Shown: positions 8,117 through 18,257, counted from the stretch's first letter. The stretch: 64,000 nt of DNA from Flagellimonas marinaquae (GCF_003992675.1 NZ_RZMZ01000014.1:316451-380450), one strand, 5' to 3'. Notes: generated by a model from the letters alone, not told the origin. Program-made: numbers and translations.

Positions 8117-9370
8117 TCAAAGGCCAAAGGTTTCCTTTACCTTATCCACCATATCCAATTTTTCCCAAGTGAAAAGTTCCACTTCCTTTTCAATACGGCC
8201 GTTATAGGGGGATTCAAAAACCTTGTTTACCATTTTAGGTTCTTTGCCCATATGCCCATAGGCCGCTGTCTCCAAATAAATAGGATTACGAAGTTTCAAG
8301 CGTTCCTCAATGGCGAATGGACGCATATCAAAAAGTTCAGATGCTTTTTTGGCTATTTCACCATCACTCATTTTCACATTGGAAGAGTTGTAGGTATCTA
8401 TAAAAATAGAGGTTGGTTCCACCACTCCAATAGCATAGCTCACTTGCACCAAAATTTCACCTGCAACCCCTGCGGCCACCAAGTTTTTGGCCATGTGCCG
8501 TGCAGCATAGGCCGCACTCCTATCCACCTTGCTCGGGTCTTTTCCGCTAAAGGCACCACCTCCATGGGCCCCTTTACCGCCGTAAGTGTCCACAATGATT
8601 TTCCTTCCGGTAAGACCCGCATCACCATGGGGTCCTCCGATTACGAACTTTCCGGTTGGATTGATGTGGTATTTGATATCGTCGTTGAACAGTTTCTGGA
8701 TGCTTTCCGGCATGAGTTGTTTCACCTCCGGAATCAAAATATTCACAATATCCTGCTTGATTTTGGCCAACATAGCTTCATCCCCATCAAATTCATCATG
8801 TTGCGTTGAAACCACGATCGTATCGATACGTTGGGGAACATTGTCATCAGAATATTCAATGGTCACCTGGGCTTTGGCATCAGGTCTTAAATAAGGAATT
8901 CGGGTTCCTTCCCTTCTTAAATCGGCCAAAACCTCCAATATTTTGTGTGAGATATCCAACGCCAAAGGCATATAATTGGCCGTTTCAGTGGTAGCGTAGC
9001 CGAACATCATACCTTGATCACCTGCCCCCTGCTCCTCTTTGGTACCGCGGTCCACACCTTGGTTAATGTCCTGTGACTGTTCGTGAATCAAAGAAATCAC
9101 ACCACAAGAGTCTCCACTAAACTTGTATTCACCTTTGGTGTAGCCTATTTTGTTGATCACCTCCCTGGCAATACTCTGTAGGTCCACATAGGTATGGCTC
9201 TTGACTTCACCGGCCAGAACAACCTGCCCTGTGGTCACCATGGTTTCGCAGGCTACCTTACTTTCAGGGTCAAAGGCCAAAAAATTATCCAATAAAGCAT
9301 CACTGATTTGATCTGCAATCTTATCGGGATGTCCTTCACTAACAGATTCTGATGTAAATAAATACGCCAT
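8117..9370 (-). CDS. metK: S-adenosylmethionine synthetase
   Basis: A 417-residue MetK that makes SAM from methionine and ATP. Signature stretches are [13 protein letters not shown] near residue 13, GAGDQG at 115-120 and [19 protein letters not shown] in the middle domain. The frame continues upstream to 9472, but the extra residues are encoded by the leader riboswitch, so the ATG at 9370 before YLFTSES is the start. It closes the local methionine pathway, and its product is the ligand of both riboswitches in this region. Confidence 0.96.
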   Translation of the reverse strand: MAYLFTSESVSEGHPDKIADQISDALLDNFLAFDPESKVACETMVTTGQVVLAGEVKSHTYVDLQSIAREVINKIGYTKGEYKFSGDSCGVISLIHEQSQDINQGVDRGTKEEQGAGDQGMMFGYATTETANYMPLALDISHKILEVLADLRREGTRIPYLRPDAKAQVTIEYSDDNVPQRIDTIVVSTQHDEFDGDEAMLAKIKQDIVNILIPEVKQLMPESIQKLFNDDIKYHINPTGKFVIGGPHGDAGLTGRKIIVDTYGGKGAHGGGAFSGKDPSKVDRSAAYAARHMAKNLVAAGVAGEILVQVSYAIGVVEPTSIFIDTYNSSNVKMSDGEIAKKASELFDMRPFAIEERLKLRNPIYLETAAYGHMGKEPKMVNKVFESPYNGRIEKEVELFTWEKLDMVDKVKETFGL

Positions 9371-9457
9371 TTCCAATTTTTTAAAAAATGTAAAGATTTG
9401 ACCAAAGTGCGAAGAAGTTCTTAACCTTGAAGAAGGGGCACCAACCGAAGCCAGCGC

Positions 9458-9530
9458 GAACTGCTTTAGCATTTTTACTCGCCCTTTTTGGGCAATCGAG
9501 GTTGCAATCAGTCAAATCTTTCCTCGTTTT
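9458..9530 (-). promoter_or_regulatory. SAM-II-type riboswitch upstream of metK
   Basis: Read leftward: CGAGG (P1), then AAAGATTTGACTGATTGCAA, then CCTCG closing P1, then an inserted GCCC-AAAAA-GGGC hairpin, then AAAAATGCTAAAGC. This is the SAM-II order: a P1 loop with GATTTRA..ATTGCAA and a downstream GCTAAA strand for the pseudoknot. The inserted hairpin is an addition to the minimal SAM-II fold. It sits 88 bases before the start codon, and a -7 element lies directly upstream. Confidence 0.75.
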
Positions 9531-9536
9531 GAGGGG

Positions 9537-9544
9537 CAAAAGTA
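9537..9544 (-). promoter_or_regulatory. -7 promoter element of metK
   Basis: TACTTTTG on the minus strand matches TAnnTTTG exactly; initiation would fall at the 5' edge of the SAM-II aptamer, so the leader starts with the sensor. The stretch 9371-9691 holds only this promoter, the riboswitch and the divergent promoter. Confidence 0.5.
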
Positions 9545-9627
9545 CGTATTTACCGCTTATTTTAAAACTTTGTTCGCACCTAATCCAACATCGCCCGTTT
9601 GAACCAGTTTATTTTCGATAAGCGGAT

Positions 9628-9635
9628 TAACTTTG
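9628..9635 (+). promoter_or_regulatory. -7 promoter element of deoxynucleoside kinase
   Basis: TAACTTTG matches TAnnTTTG 57 bases before the kinase start. A TTTG at 9598-9601 is 26 bases further up, longer than usual spacing, so only the -7 is firm. Confidence 0.4.
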
Positions 9636-9691
9636 TATATTGCGGCGATTAGATTTCCCTCATACCAACAACTAAAAAATATTCACATCAT

Positions 9692-10309
9692 ATGCATATT
9701 GCTGTGGCAGGCAACATTGGGGCCGGAAAAACGACGTTGACCAATTTACTTGCAAAACATTACAAGTGGGAGGCCCATTTTGAGGATGTGGTGGATAATC
9801 CTTATTTGGATGACTTTTATACCCAGATGGAGCGTTGGAGCTTTAATCTTCAAATTTACTTTTTGAACAGTAGGTACCGTCAAATCCTAAAAATCAGGGA
9901 AAGTGGTAAGAGCGTTATCCAAGACCGAACCATCTATGAGGATGCCCATATTTTTGCACCCAACCTGCATGCCATGGGTTTGATGACCAATAGGGATTAT
10001 GAAAATTACAAAGGTCTCTTTGAGTTGATGGAAAGTTTGGTGCAACCGCCCGATCTTTTAATATACTTGCGAAGCACCATTCCCAATCTAGTGAACCAAA
10101 TCCATAAACGCGGACGGGAATATGAAAATTCCATTTCCATTGATTACCTCAGCCGTTTGAACGAGCGTTACGAGGCATGGATAAATACGTACGAAAAGGG
10201 CAAGCTGCTTATTTTTGATGTGGACAATATCAATTTTGTGGACAATCCTGAAGACTTAGGGGAGGTCATCAACCGCATCGATGGTGAGATTCACGGATTG
10301 TTCGAATAA
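9692..10309 (+). CDS. Deoxynucleoside kinase (dAK/dGK type)
   Basis: A 205-residue kinase for nucleoside salvage. The P-loop GNIGAGKT is at residues 7-14, QDRTIYED replaces the usual DRS motif near residue 79, and the KRGREYE lid follows near 149. Length and motifs fit the deoxyadenosine/deoxyguanosine/deoxycytidine kinase family. A second domain of this family is fused to FolK at 52630-53775. Substrate preference is not visible. Confidence 0.9.
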   Translation: MHIAVAGNIGAGKTTLTNLLAKHYKWEAHFEDVVDNPYLDDFYTQMERWSFNLQIYFLNSRYRQILKIRESGKSVIQDRTIYEDAHIFAPNLHAMGLMTNRDYENYKGLFELMESLVQPPDLLIYLRSTIPNLVNQIHKRGREYENSISIDYLSRLNERYEAWINTYEKGKLLIFDVDNINFVDNPEDLGEVINRIDGEIHGLFE

Positions 10310-10513
10310 TCTATATGTAAAGACCAAAGCAACGCCTTCCCAAATTCCATCAAGGAAGTGTTTGGATACCATATCCAGACCATTTTTCCATTTCACTCAA
10401 TCAAAAGCACCATACACTCATTACCGATTTACTTCCGTCATTTTTCAAGCTAGTTTAGGATTGGGATTGTCCCACTGCTATTAACTGGCCCCCTGGCCAA
10501 AACTTTGAAAATT

Positions 10514-11230
10514 ATGGAACCGAAAAAGAATCCGCACCTTGATGTAAAACGAAACAGCATGCTCTACTTTTTTATGGGTATGACATTTGTACTGTTAATG
10601 GCCTATTTGGCCCTGAACTGGAAAACCTATTACTCGGAGAATACCTGGGACGTAGGGGCCGTAAAAGTAAATGAAGACCTGATCGAGGAAACCCCTTTCT
10701 TGAAGTTGAAACTGCCAGACCCACCACAGCCCAAAATCCAAAGTCCCCCAAAAATTGAAATTGCAGAGGATGATGAAAAAGTGGAAGAAACGGTTATTGA
10801 GGCGAACGACGTAGATCAGGACACGGAAATTTCCGATATTGAATCCATTGATGTGGTAGAGGATGATATTCCTGATGAGATTCCGTTTATCCTGATTGAA
10901 AACGCACCCATTTTTCCCGGTTGCGAAAACGAAAGGACCGAAAAGGAAAAAAGGGCATGCTTTCAGGAACAAATGTTAAAGCATATCCGTAAGAACTTCC
11001 GGTATCCTGAAGTCGCCCGAGAATTGGGACTGGAAGGTCGCGTAAATGTCATTTTTACGGTACAGAAAGATGGGAGCATTGGCGATGTTCGCCTTCGAGG
11101 TCCACATGAGAGCCTGGAAAAAGAAGCTGCGCGCATCATCTCCAAATTGCCGAAGCTGCAACCTGGAAAACAAAGAGGTACACCTGTTAAAGTACCCTAC
11201 TCCATTCCCATCACCTTTAGATTGAATTAA
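10514..11230 (+). CDS. TonB-like energy transducer, membrane anchored
   Basis: 238 residues: a single membrane helix near residues 15-36, an acidic proline-containing linker (PDPPQPKIQSPPKIEIAEDD), and a TonB C-terminal domain from about residue 145 ending VKVPYSIPITFRLN. Before the domain lies FPGCE...CFQEQM with two cysteines 15-16 residues apart, also found in the protein at 23454-24269. Such proteins transmit proton-motive force to outer-membrane transporters or related complexes; the partner is unknown. The ATG at 10514 is preferred to a TTG at 10505. Confidence 0.85.
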   Translation: MEPKKNPHLDVKRNSMLYFFMGMTFVLLMAYLALNWKTYYSENTWDVGAVKVNEDLIEETPFLKLKLPDPPQPKIQSPPKIEIAEDDEKVEETVIEANDVDQDTEISDIESIDVVEDDIPDEIPFILIENAPIFPGCENERTEKEKRACFQEQMLKHIRKNFRYPEVARELGLEGRVNVIFTVQKDGSIGDVRLRGPHESLEKEAARIISKLPKLQPGKQRGTPVKVPYSIPITFRLN

Positions 11231-11280
11231 TAAATAGATCTATTAGATTTCCCACGCTCCCTTAGCTTCTATAAAAAATA

Positions 11281-11309
11281 AAAAAACCACGCCAATTGGC
11301 GTGGTTTTT
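11281..11309. terminator. Bidirectional terminator
   Basis: A-run, CCACGCC-AATT-GGCGTGG, T-run between the converging TonB-like gene and hppA. It can serve both strands. Confidence 0.85.
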
Positions 11310-11332
11310 CCAGCTTTGCGGTTAAGCGAGAG

Positions 11333-13735
11333 CTAATCCTTTGCCTCGGCACTCTTATACGCTTCAATTTTTTTATCCAATGCTTCTTTGGTATCGGCAG
11401 TAAACTCCTTGGTTTCCTTCATTGTTTCTCCATTTTCATTGGAACTTGAAGTAACCACTGCTTTGTACCCTCCGTCAGCGGTGTTGCTCACCTCTACACG
11501 AATTTGCTTTTCTACCATCTTGGATTCTTTCATCCCCTCTTCGGTAATGGTAATCATGGTTCCATCTTCCTTCAACATGCTCACTTCGTCTGCCGGCGCA
11601 AGGCTTACCAAACTCGGGGCGATTACCAATGCCACTACGGACATTAATTTAAGTAGAATGTTCAGGGAAGGACCTGAAGTATCCTTAAAAGGATCTCCAA
11701 CGGTATCCCCTACTACGGCTGCCTTGTGGGCATCGCTACCTTTACGGCCTTCACTTTCGATAGTCTTTTTGGCGTTGTCCCATGCTCCACCTGCGTTGGA
11801 CTGGAAGATGGCCATCAATACACCTGCTGTGGTTACACCGGCCAACAAGCCACCGAGCATTTCGGCTCCTCCAATAAATCCGACCGCTACGGGTACGGCT
11901 ATGGCCAACAATCCGGGCAATACCATTTCTTTGATAGATGCCTGTGTTGAGATGGCCACACATTTTTCATACTCAGCTTTGCCATCTGCGGCCTCAAAAA
12001 TTTCCCTATCCTCTTTGGTCGCTTTGGAGAGATCGGCATCGTATTTTCTCATGACTTCTAAAGCGGCCTTTAGTTCTGGAATATCCTTGAACTGGCGACG
12101 CACTTCCTCGATCATGGACATAGCAGCCCTACCTACGGCATTCATGGACAGTGCTGAGAATACAAAAGGAAGCATTCCCCCAATCAATAATCCAGCCATA
12201 ATATCGGGTCTGGACACGTCGATGGATTGCACCCCTGCAGTTTTCATAAAGGCAGCAAATAGAGCCAATGCCGTCAGTGCGGCGGAAGCAATAGCAAAAC
12301 CTTTACCGATAGCTGCCGTGGTGTTACCAACGGCATCCAATTTATCCGTTCTCTCACGAACTTCGCTGGGGAGTTCGGCCATTTCGGCGATACCTCCTGC
12401 GTTATCTGAAATGGGTCCGTAAGCATCAACAGCCAACTGGATTCCTGTGTTGGCCAACATTCCTACTGCTGCAATGGCAATACCATACAATCCAGCAAAA
12501 TAGTGCGATACCAAAATAGCGGCCGCAATCAATAAGATTGGAATGGCGGTGGACATCATTCCCACGCCAAGTCCAGCGATAATGTTTGTGGCAGAACCTG
12601 TCTCGGATTGACGCACAATGGAGTTCACAGGTTTAGTTCCTGTTCCTGTATAATATTCGGTTACTTTTCCAACCAACAATCCGGCCACGAGACCTGCAAT
12701 GGTCGCCCAGAAAACGCCCATGGAAGTGAATTCTTTTCCACCTTCAACCCATGTTTCAGGGAGCATAGCATTGATTATAAAATAGGAAGCTACCAGCATT
12801 AAGCCTGCAGAACCAAATTCACCAATATTCAATGCTGTTTGTGGATTTCCGCCATCTTTCACTCGAACAAAAAAGGTTCCGATGATGGACATGATGATTC
12901 CCACCGCTGCCAATGCCAAAGGCAAATACACGGCACCAAGACCGTCAAAAGCCGCTTGAAATTCGGGTAGACCTGCAAAAACAGCTCCCAAAACCATGGT
13001 TCCGATAATGGACCCTACGTATGATTCAAAAAGATCGGCTCCCATTCCGGCCACATCACCTACGTTGTCTCCCACGTTATCGGCAATGGTAGCAGGGTTC
13101 AACGGGTGATCCTCTGGAATTCCTGCTTCAACTTTTCCAACCAAATCCGCTCCTACGTCGGCAGCCTTGGTATAAATACCTCCGCCCACACGGGCAAAAA
13201 GCGCAATAGAAGATGCTCCAAGGGAGAAGCCAGAAAGTACATTGAGTACTTCTGCGATTTCCCATCCTTGTCCGCTGTAAATCATAAAGAGTCCGCTCAA
13301 GCCTAGAACACCAAGTCCTACAACCCCTAGGCCCATAACGGCACCTCCAGCAAAGGCTACTTCGAGGGCTTTGCCCAAAGATGTCCTTGCAGCATTGGTA
13401 GTTCTTACATTGGCCTTGGTCGCTACCTTCATACCAATGAATCCTGCCAAGGCGGAGCAAATGGCTCCTACGATAAAGGAAATGGCCACCATTCCATTGG
13501 AACCAGTTTCATTGCTTCCTTTAAAATACAATAGAACGGCCACACAGACCACGAAGATGCTGAGTATTTTATATTCGGCCTTTAAGAATGACATTGCGCC
13601 ATCGGCAATGTTCTTGGCAATCCTTGCCATTTTTTCGTCCCCGACCTCTTGTTTGGAAATCCATACGTTCTTTATGAACACATATAGAAGGGCCAAGACA
13701 CCAAATACGGGCAAAAATTTTACGATTAAATCCAT
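11333..13735 (-). CDS. hppA: Membrane ion-translocating pyrophosphatase
   Basis: An 800-residue integral membrane enzyme that couples pyrophosphate hydrolysis to H+ or Na+ export. It carries [11 protein letters not shown] and the [22 protein letters not shown] substrate site. The GNTTAA stretch has Ala where potassium-independent enzymes have Lys, which predicts a potassium-dependent type. Family members are mostly 650-750 residues; here about 80 residues rich in K, E and T follow the last membrane segment (after APSLVSLAP), forming a soluble C-terminal domain. Ion specificity cannot be judged by eye. The soluble pyrophosphatase gene is next upstream on the same strand. Confidence 0.93.
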   Translation of the reverse strand: MDLIVKFLPVFGVLALLYVFIKNVWISKQEVGDEKMARIAKNIADGAMSFLKAEYKILSIFVVCVAVLLYFKGSNETGSNGMVAISFIVGAICSALAGFIGMKVATKANVRTTNAARTSLGKALEVAFAGGAVMGLGVVGLGVLGLSGLFMIYSGQGWEIAEVLNVLSGFSLGASSIALFARVGGGIYTKAADVGADLVGKVEAGIPEDHPLNPATIADNVGDNVGDVAGMGADLFESYVGSIIGTMVLGAVFAGLPEFQAAFDGLGAVYLPLALAAVGIIMSIIGTFFVRVKDGGNPQTALNIGEFGSAGLMLVASYFIINAMLPETWVEGGKEFTSMGVFWATIAGLVAGLLVGKVTEYYTGTGTKPVNSIVRQSETGSATNIIAGLGVGMMSTAIPILLIAAAILVSHYFAGLYGIAIAAVGMLANTGIQLAVDAYGPISDNAGGIAEMAELPSEVRERTDKLDAVGNTTAAIGKGFAIASAALTALALFAAFMKTAGVQSIDVSRPDIMAGLLIGGMLPFVFSALSMNAVGRAAMSMIEEVRRQFKDIPELKAALEVMRKYDADLSKATKEDREIFEAADGKAEYEKCVAISTQASIKEMVLPGLLAIAVPVAVGFIGGAEMLGGLLAGVTTAGVLMAIFQSNAGGAWDNAKKTIESEGRKGSDAHKAAVVGDTVGDPFKDTSGPSLNILLKLMSVVALVIAPSLVSLAPADEVSMLKEDGTMITITEEGMKESKMVEKQIRVEVSNTADGGYKAVVTSSSNENGETMKETKEFTADTKEALDKKIEAYKSAEAKD

Positions 13736-13792
13736 AGGTTAGATCATTTAGAATTTTTTAATGCTCGCTAAAGTAGTAAAATACGAAGTAAT

Positions 13793-13832
13793 AAAAAAAA
13801 TGCGCCTTTGATTATTAAAAGCGCATTTTTTA
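13793..13832 (-). terminator. Terminator after ppa
   Basis: AAAAAATGCGC and GCGCATTTTTT enclose a 15-base loop in the gap between ppa and hppA. The A/T runs on both sides allow use from either strand; ppa is the gene that ends here. Confidence 0.7.
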
Positions 13833-13851
13833 AAAATTATATTTGGGTTAT

Positions 13852-14379
13852 CTATATGGTATAGGCCCGTCTTTTTTTGTGGTCGCTTTCTTCGTAGCGT
13901 TTTACACATTCGTGGTAAATTTGAACGGCTTCGTTTACGTCTCCCCATCCACCGGTATCAACTTTTTTCTCTTCCAAATCTTTGTACACTTGGAAGAAGT
14001 GTTCAATCTCTTTCAATCGGTGTGGGTTCAGTTCACTGATATCGTCTCTTTTGCTCCAAATAGGGTCGGAAACGGGAACACATATAATTTTTTCATCGGG
14101 ACCTTTCTCATCGGTCATATGGAAAACGCCAACAGGCTTTACTTCCACCACCACCATAGGATAGGTAGGCTCGGTACAAAGTACCAGTACATCAAGCGGG
14201 TCGCCATCCAAGGCCAGGGTCTCCGGTATAAATCCGTAATCACCTGGATACATCATCGAGGAGAATAGGGTCCGGTCAAATCTAATTTTGTTAAGGGTAA
14301 AATCGTATTCGTACTTGTTTCTGCTTCCTTTGGGTATTTCTACCAGTACATCGAAGGTAACACGTGGTGTTTTAGCCAT
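13852..14379 (-). CDS. ppa: Soluble inorganic pyrophosphatase (family I)
   Basis: 175 residues with the family I marks EIPKGSRNKYEYD near residue 15, YPGDYGFIPET near 44 and DGDPLDVLVL near 58, the last supplying metal-binding aspartates. It removes pyrophosphate made in biosynthesis. The ATG at 14379 (MAKTPRV) is chosen over an upstream extension. It is separated from hppA by a terminator, so the two pyrophosphatases are neighbours but probably separate transcripts. Confidence 0.94.
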   Translation of the reverse strand: MAKTPRVTFDVLVEIPKGSRNKYEYDFTLNKIRFDRTLFSSMMYPGDYGFIPETLALDGDPLDVLVLCTEPTYPMVVVEVKPVGVFHMTDEKGPDEKIICVPVSDPIWSKRDDISELNPHRLKEIEHFFQVYKDLEEKKVDTGGWGDVNEAVQIYHECVKRYEESDHKKRRAYTI

Positions 14380-14455
14380 GTCAATAATAAATTTATGGCG
14401 CAAAAATAACCAGTATAAGTGGAATAGACCGCATAAATTGAGGGTTTCCTGCCAA

Positions 14456-16951
14456 TTAAAAGCTAAATCCGAAGGTTCCGGTTATCCCAAAAGCTCTTGC
14501 ATCTGGATTATCGAGGTAATTCCCCCTAAAGTTAAAGTCGATACGGAGTATTTTAAAGATGTTCCCCACGCCGAAAGAGTATTCCCAATAAATCTGGTCA
14601 TCCGGCGCAATCAATGGAATATTGGTGGGTGCGCTCAAGGCAACATTTTCGTCGGACAATTGCCCCCAAGCACCCCTAAGCCCAACAATCTCCCTCAGAT
14701 TGAACTTTCGCAATAAGGGGATTCTTGAGAACAACCTTCCATTAAAATTATGCTCCAAGTGCACAGTGGCGTAGGTATCTGTCACAAATTCATAAAAATC
14801 GAGGTTGGGAAACACGTTGTACAGTGAAAACAAGGTTTGGTTACCAGGTATCACACTCAATAGGGACAAGGGCACCTCACCAAAGGTCTTGCCCAGTTCC
14901 ACGCTGCTCGTCAACCTACCAAAACCACCGATTTGCCACGGTTGTTGGTAGGAGAACTGTATTTTTTCGTAGTCAAAATCACTTTCCAGAAAGCCGTCAA
15001 CACCTTTGGTATATTTAAGTACCAGAGTGCTATAATTGTCATTGATATCCGCCCGCTCCACACCATAGCCGATAGTTCGTTTTCCTGGAGTATAGATCAA
15101 GGTGGTATTCAAATCGAATTGTTTCACTTCGGACGATATTCCAGTAGGCGAGCCTGGGTCAACATAATCCAGACTGAAAGCTTCGGGCAGTGCGGAACTT
15201 AGCGTACGAAAAGATCCACCCACGTTGATCCTAAAGTTTTTTACAGGCTCCATCTCTACATTCAGTGTAGAAAGGTTAATGTTCGTCAAACGGTCGTTGG
15301 CCCCTACAGTAACCAAAGAGGATGAGGCTATGCTCCTACCCATCACATCATTGGTACTGGTCAGACTAATGCCCAGTTGTTCAATATCCCTTCGGTTGCC
15401 CCCTGAAACTATCAATCGGTTTTTTCGATCCAGCAGAAACTTGCCCCCAAACCCGTGTTTGAACTTTCTATCATTGAAGCCATAGGCCATGTATCCTTCC
15501 AAACGCCAAAGATCGTTCTGACCAAAATACGTACGGGCCCCGGCACGCAGACGAATTCCTTCGGCATCATTGTAACCGAAGGTGCTATAAATGTCTCCGA
15601 TATCGATGTTCCACTTATCGATTTCCACATATCCTGACCCCAAAATACTCACAATATCGTAATAGGTGCGGAACTTGGGAACGGTCTTGAGGGTATCGAG
15701 CAAGGTAAAGATTCCCGATTCATCATCGTTAAGACTTTCCAGTCGCGCATTTTTCCAAAAAATGCTGTCCTGCGAGAATACCCTTGGGTCGTAAGGGTCG
15801 GCAAAGGCTTTGTAAAATGCTTCGGGACGGGGATTATTAAACGTATAATTGTCAAAAACGGTGGTACGCTTTCCATACACGCCTCGGGACTCTTCTTTTT
15901 TGGAAAAGCTGAAGTCGCTCAGCATGTAATCCCGCTTCAATAAAAAGACCGAATCACTGACCACCTCAAAATCCTGTTCAATATAAATTTCCTTCACCCA
16001 GTTAATATTGGCACTTTTGGTGACCTGCAGATTGATTTTTTTGATGGCGAAGGTGGTGTCGTTCACCCAAAAGTCGCCCTTAAAGGTGAGTTCATTCTTT
16101 CTCCTGGGATAGTAAATAATATTGTAGCACCATTTGTTATCGATAAAGGTACTATCCGAAAGGACATAGTTGTAGACATCGATGCCCGTTCTGGATAAGG
16201 GACTGGTAAAGCTCTTATCAAAAAACTTGAGGTAGTTGTCGTAGATATTGTAATCGGAATAGAGGTCTTCCACAAAGGCAGTTATGGCCTGATTACCACT
16301 AAAACCAGAATTTTTGTTCCCCAGTACATCTTCCTTCTCCCTTTCCATTTCGTTATCGCCGTAAACCTTTGAAAAAGTTTCGTTCAAGAAAATGGGCAAA
16401 TACGTCTTTCCTGTGATTCGAGAGGTATCCAAATCCTCGAACATAAATTCCAGTCCCTTGAACAGTTTACTTTTGATCAAGGCACTATCGATGGTATTGA
16501 GGTCGAACTCTATTTTCTCGTACTTATCGTATTGGTACTGTTTGAACTTGCGCACACCATTCTCCCTCTTTTTTGCCCATATTTTCCGGAGAATATCAAT
16601 GGCAGGGTTGTTTTTTTTGGATTGCTTGCCCGTGTACACAACGACTTCTTGAAGCTGTTCGGCAGATTCCATAAGCACGATTTCCATCCCATAATTTACC
16701 TTCTGCTCCAAGACCACTTCTTTGGTCTCATAGCCGATAAAGGACACCTTGATAGCTCCGTAGGTTTCGTCCGATTCCATATAAAAGCGACCATTGTCGT
16801 TCGTGATGGTTCCTTCGGAAGAGTTTACAAAAATAATGTTGGCAAAGGCAATCGGCTCACCGGTCTCATCCGTAACCACACCTTCGATTTTGGTCTGTGC
16901 ACTAAGGCAGGTAATAAAAAGTAGAAAAAAAGCGGAAAGGATTTTCTTCAT
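14456..16951 (-). CDS. DUF5686 outer-membrane protein with carboxypeptidase-like N-domain
   Basis: 831 residues. Residues 1-18 are a signal peptide (LLFITCLSAQ), about 20-105 a carboxypeptidase-regulatory-like beta domain (GVVTDETGEPIAFANI..IGYETKEVVL), and the rest the DUF5686 region with many alternating beta segments that suggest a large outer-membrane barrel ending in aromatic GTFGFSF. The N-terminal domain is shared with SusC-type receptors, but no plug or TonB box is clear. Function unknown; it is probably an outer-membrane component. The ATG at 16951 gives a proper signal peptide. Confidence 0.85.
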   Translation of the reverse strand: MKKILSAFFLLFITCLSAQTKIEGVVTDETGEPIAFANIIFVNSSEGTITNDNGRFYMESDETYGAIKVSFIGYETKEVVLEQKVNYGMEIVLMESAEQLQEVVVYTGKQSKKNNPAIDILRKIWAKKRENGVRKFKQYQYDKYEKIEFDLNTIDSALIKSKLFKGLEFMFEDLDTSRITGKTYLPIFLNETFSKVYGDNEMEREKEDVLGNKNSGFSGNQAITAFVEDLYSDYNIYDNYLKFFDKSFTSPLSRTGIDVYNYVLSDSTFIDNKWCYNIIYYPRRKNELTFKGDFWVNDTTFAIKKINLQVTKSANINWVKEIYIEQDFEVVSDSVFLLKRDYMLSDFSFSKKEESRGVYGKRTTVFDNYTFNNPRPEAFYKAFADPYDPRVFSQDSIFWKNARLESLNDDESGIFTLLDTLKTVPKFRTYYDIVSILGSGYVEIDKWNIDIGDIYSTFGYNDAEGIRLRAGARTYFGQNDLWRLEGYMAYGFNDRKFKHGFGGKFLLDRKNRLIVSGGNRRDIEQLGISLTSTNDVMGRSIASSSLVTVGANDRLTNINLSTLNVEMEPVKNFRINVGGSFRTLSSALPEAFSLDYVDPGSPTGISSEVKQFDLNTTLIYTPGKRTIGYGVERADINDNYSTLVLKYTKGVDGFLESDFDYEKIQFSYQQPWQIGGFGRLTSSVELGKTFGEVPLSLLSVIPGNQTLFSLYNVFPNLDFYEFVTDTYATVHLEHNFNGRLFSRIPLLRKFNLREIVGLRGAWGQLSDENVALSAPTNIPLIAPDDQIYWEYSFGVGNIFKILRIDFNFRGNYLDNPDARAFGITGTFGFSF

Positions 16952-17052
16952 AGACAATCGTATGGGACATGGATGAAAAGCACGATGGTTGTACCTCATC
17001 AAACTTTAGGTCAAATTTGGTTCAAACTAATTTGTAATCAAAACAATATTCC

Positions 17053-17088
17053 CTAAAAAAAAGCCCCGTCAACAAGGTTGACAGGGCT
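17053..17088 (-). terminator. Terminator after pdhB
   Basis: AGCCC, GTCAAC-AAG-GTTGAC and AGGGCT form a strong hairpin; leftward it is followed by a run of eight T residues, just past the pdhB stop. Confidence 0.85.
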
Positions 17089-17109
17089 AATATACGCACA
17101 AATATGATT

Positions 17110-18090
17110 CTATAACTTATATAACACTTTCTTAACAGCCTTGATAACATCTTCGTGATTGGGCAACCACTCAGCCAAAAGTACTGGAGAATACGGTGCA
17201 GGAGTATCTGCCGTGTTCAATTTAACGATTGGGGCGTCCAAATAATCGAAGGCCTTATCCTGAACATGGTAGATAATTTCGGTAGCCACGTTACCAAAAG
17301 GCCAAGCCTCTTCCAAAATCACCATTCTATTGGTTTTCTTCACGGATGCAAGAATGGTTTCATGGTCCATTGGACGGACCGTGCGCAAATCAATGATTTC
17401 GCAGCTAATGCCTTCCTTCTCCAACTCATCGGCCGCTTTGTAGGCCTCCTTGATAATTTTTCCAAAGGAAACAATGGTTACGTCCGTTCCCTCCCTTTTA
17501 ATATCGGCAACACCCAATGGAATGGTATACTCACCTTCGGGCACCTCTCCTTTATCGCCATACATTTGTTCCGATTCCATAAAAATCACGGGGTCGTCGT
17601 CACGAATGGCGGATTTCAACAATCCCTTTGCATCGGCTGGGTTCGACGGAACCACCACCTTTAGGCCAGGAGTATTGGCAAACCAACTCTCAAACGCTTG
17701 GGAGTGGGTTGCCGCAAGCTGTCCTGCAGAAGCCGTAGGGCCCCTAAAAACGATAGGACAATTGAACTGCCCACCAGACATCTGACGGATTTTGGCAGCG
17801 TTGTTTATGATTTGATCAATCCCCACCAAGGAAAAATTGAAGGTCATGAATTCGATGATCGGTCTATTGCCGTTCATGGCAGAGCCTACACCTATACCGG
17901 CAAAGCCAAGCTCCGAAATCGGGGTATCGATAACACGCTCGGGGCCAAACTCATCAAGCATTCCTTTGGAAGCCTTATATGCACCGTTGTACTCGGCTAC
18001 CTCCTCGCCCATTAAATAAATGGTATCATCCCTTCGCATTTCTTCGGACATAGCCTCAGCTATCGCCTCCCTAAATTGTAATGTTTTCAT
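17110..18090 (-). CDS. pdhB: Pyruvate dehydrogenase E1 component, beta subunit
   Basis: 326 residues covering the full E1-beta/transketolase-pyrimidine and C-terminal domains. MGEEVAEYNGAYKASKG near residue 27 holds the glutamate that activates thiamine diphosphate; FNCPIVFRGPTASAGQLAATHSQ and DLRTVRPMDHETI are typical. It pairs with an E1-alpha to decarboxylate pyruvate; E1-alpha and E2 are not adjacent here, so the complex is encoded at several loci. Confidence 0.93.
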   Translation of the reverse strand: MKTLQFREAIAEAMSEEMRRDDTIYLMGEEVAEYNGAYKASKGMLDEFGPERVIDTPISELGFAGIGVGSAMNGNRPIIEFMTFNFSLVGIDQIINNAAKIRQMSGGQFNCPIVFRGPTASAGQLAATHSQAFESWFANTPGLKVVVPSNPADAKGLLKSAIRDDDPVIFMESEQMYGDKGEVPEGEYTIPLGVADIKREGTDVTIVSFGKIIKEAYKAADELEKEGISCEIIDLRTVRPMDHETILASVKKTNRMVILEEAWPFGNVATEIIYHVQDKAFDYLDAPIVKLNTADTPAPYSPVLLAEWLPNHEDVIKAVKKVLYKL

Positions 18091-18190
18091 TGAATCGTAC
18101 TAAATAGTTATAGTCTGCTTAAAAACGCAAGCAAAAATAGGAAAAACTACCCGAAACTAACGGGGACAAAATCCAAAAAAAGAACAAAAT

Positions 18191-18210
18191 TTATTATGCA
18201 TGCATAATAA
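18191..18210. promoter_or_regulatory. 20-base palindromic operator before etfB
   Basis: TTATTATGCATGCATAATAA is a perfect 20-base palindrome, 17 bases upstream of the etfB -7 element and overlapping where the -33 would be. Its central 16 bases recur at 37775-37790 before the SGNH lipoprotein gene. The binder is unknown. Confidence 0.6.
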
Positions 18211-18227
18211 ATTTCGGATTTTATAAT

Positions 18228-18235
18228 TATATTTG
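18228..18235 (+). promoter_or_regulatory. -7 promoter element of etfBA
   Basis: TATATTTG matches TAnnTTTG and lies 22 bases before the etfB ATG. Confidence 0.5.
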
Positions 18236-18257
18236 AGGACCAAAACCTATAGTTAAT

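Noticed and set aside
9371..9472. N-terminal extension of MetK
   Set aside because: The bases form the riboswitch leader, and MetK family sequence starts at the ATG at 9370.
11388..12422. 344-codon open frame opposite hppA on the plus strand
   Set aside because: It is a low-complexity shadow of the hydrophobic hppA codons; hppA shows full family motifs on the other strand.
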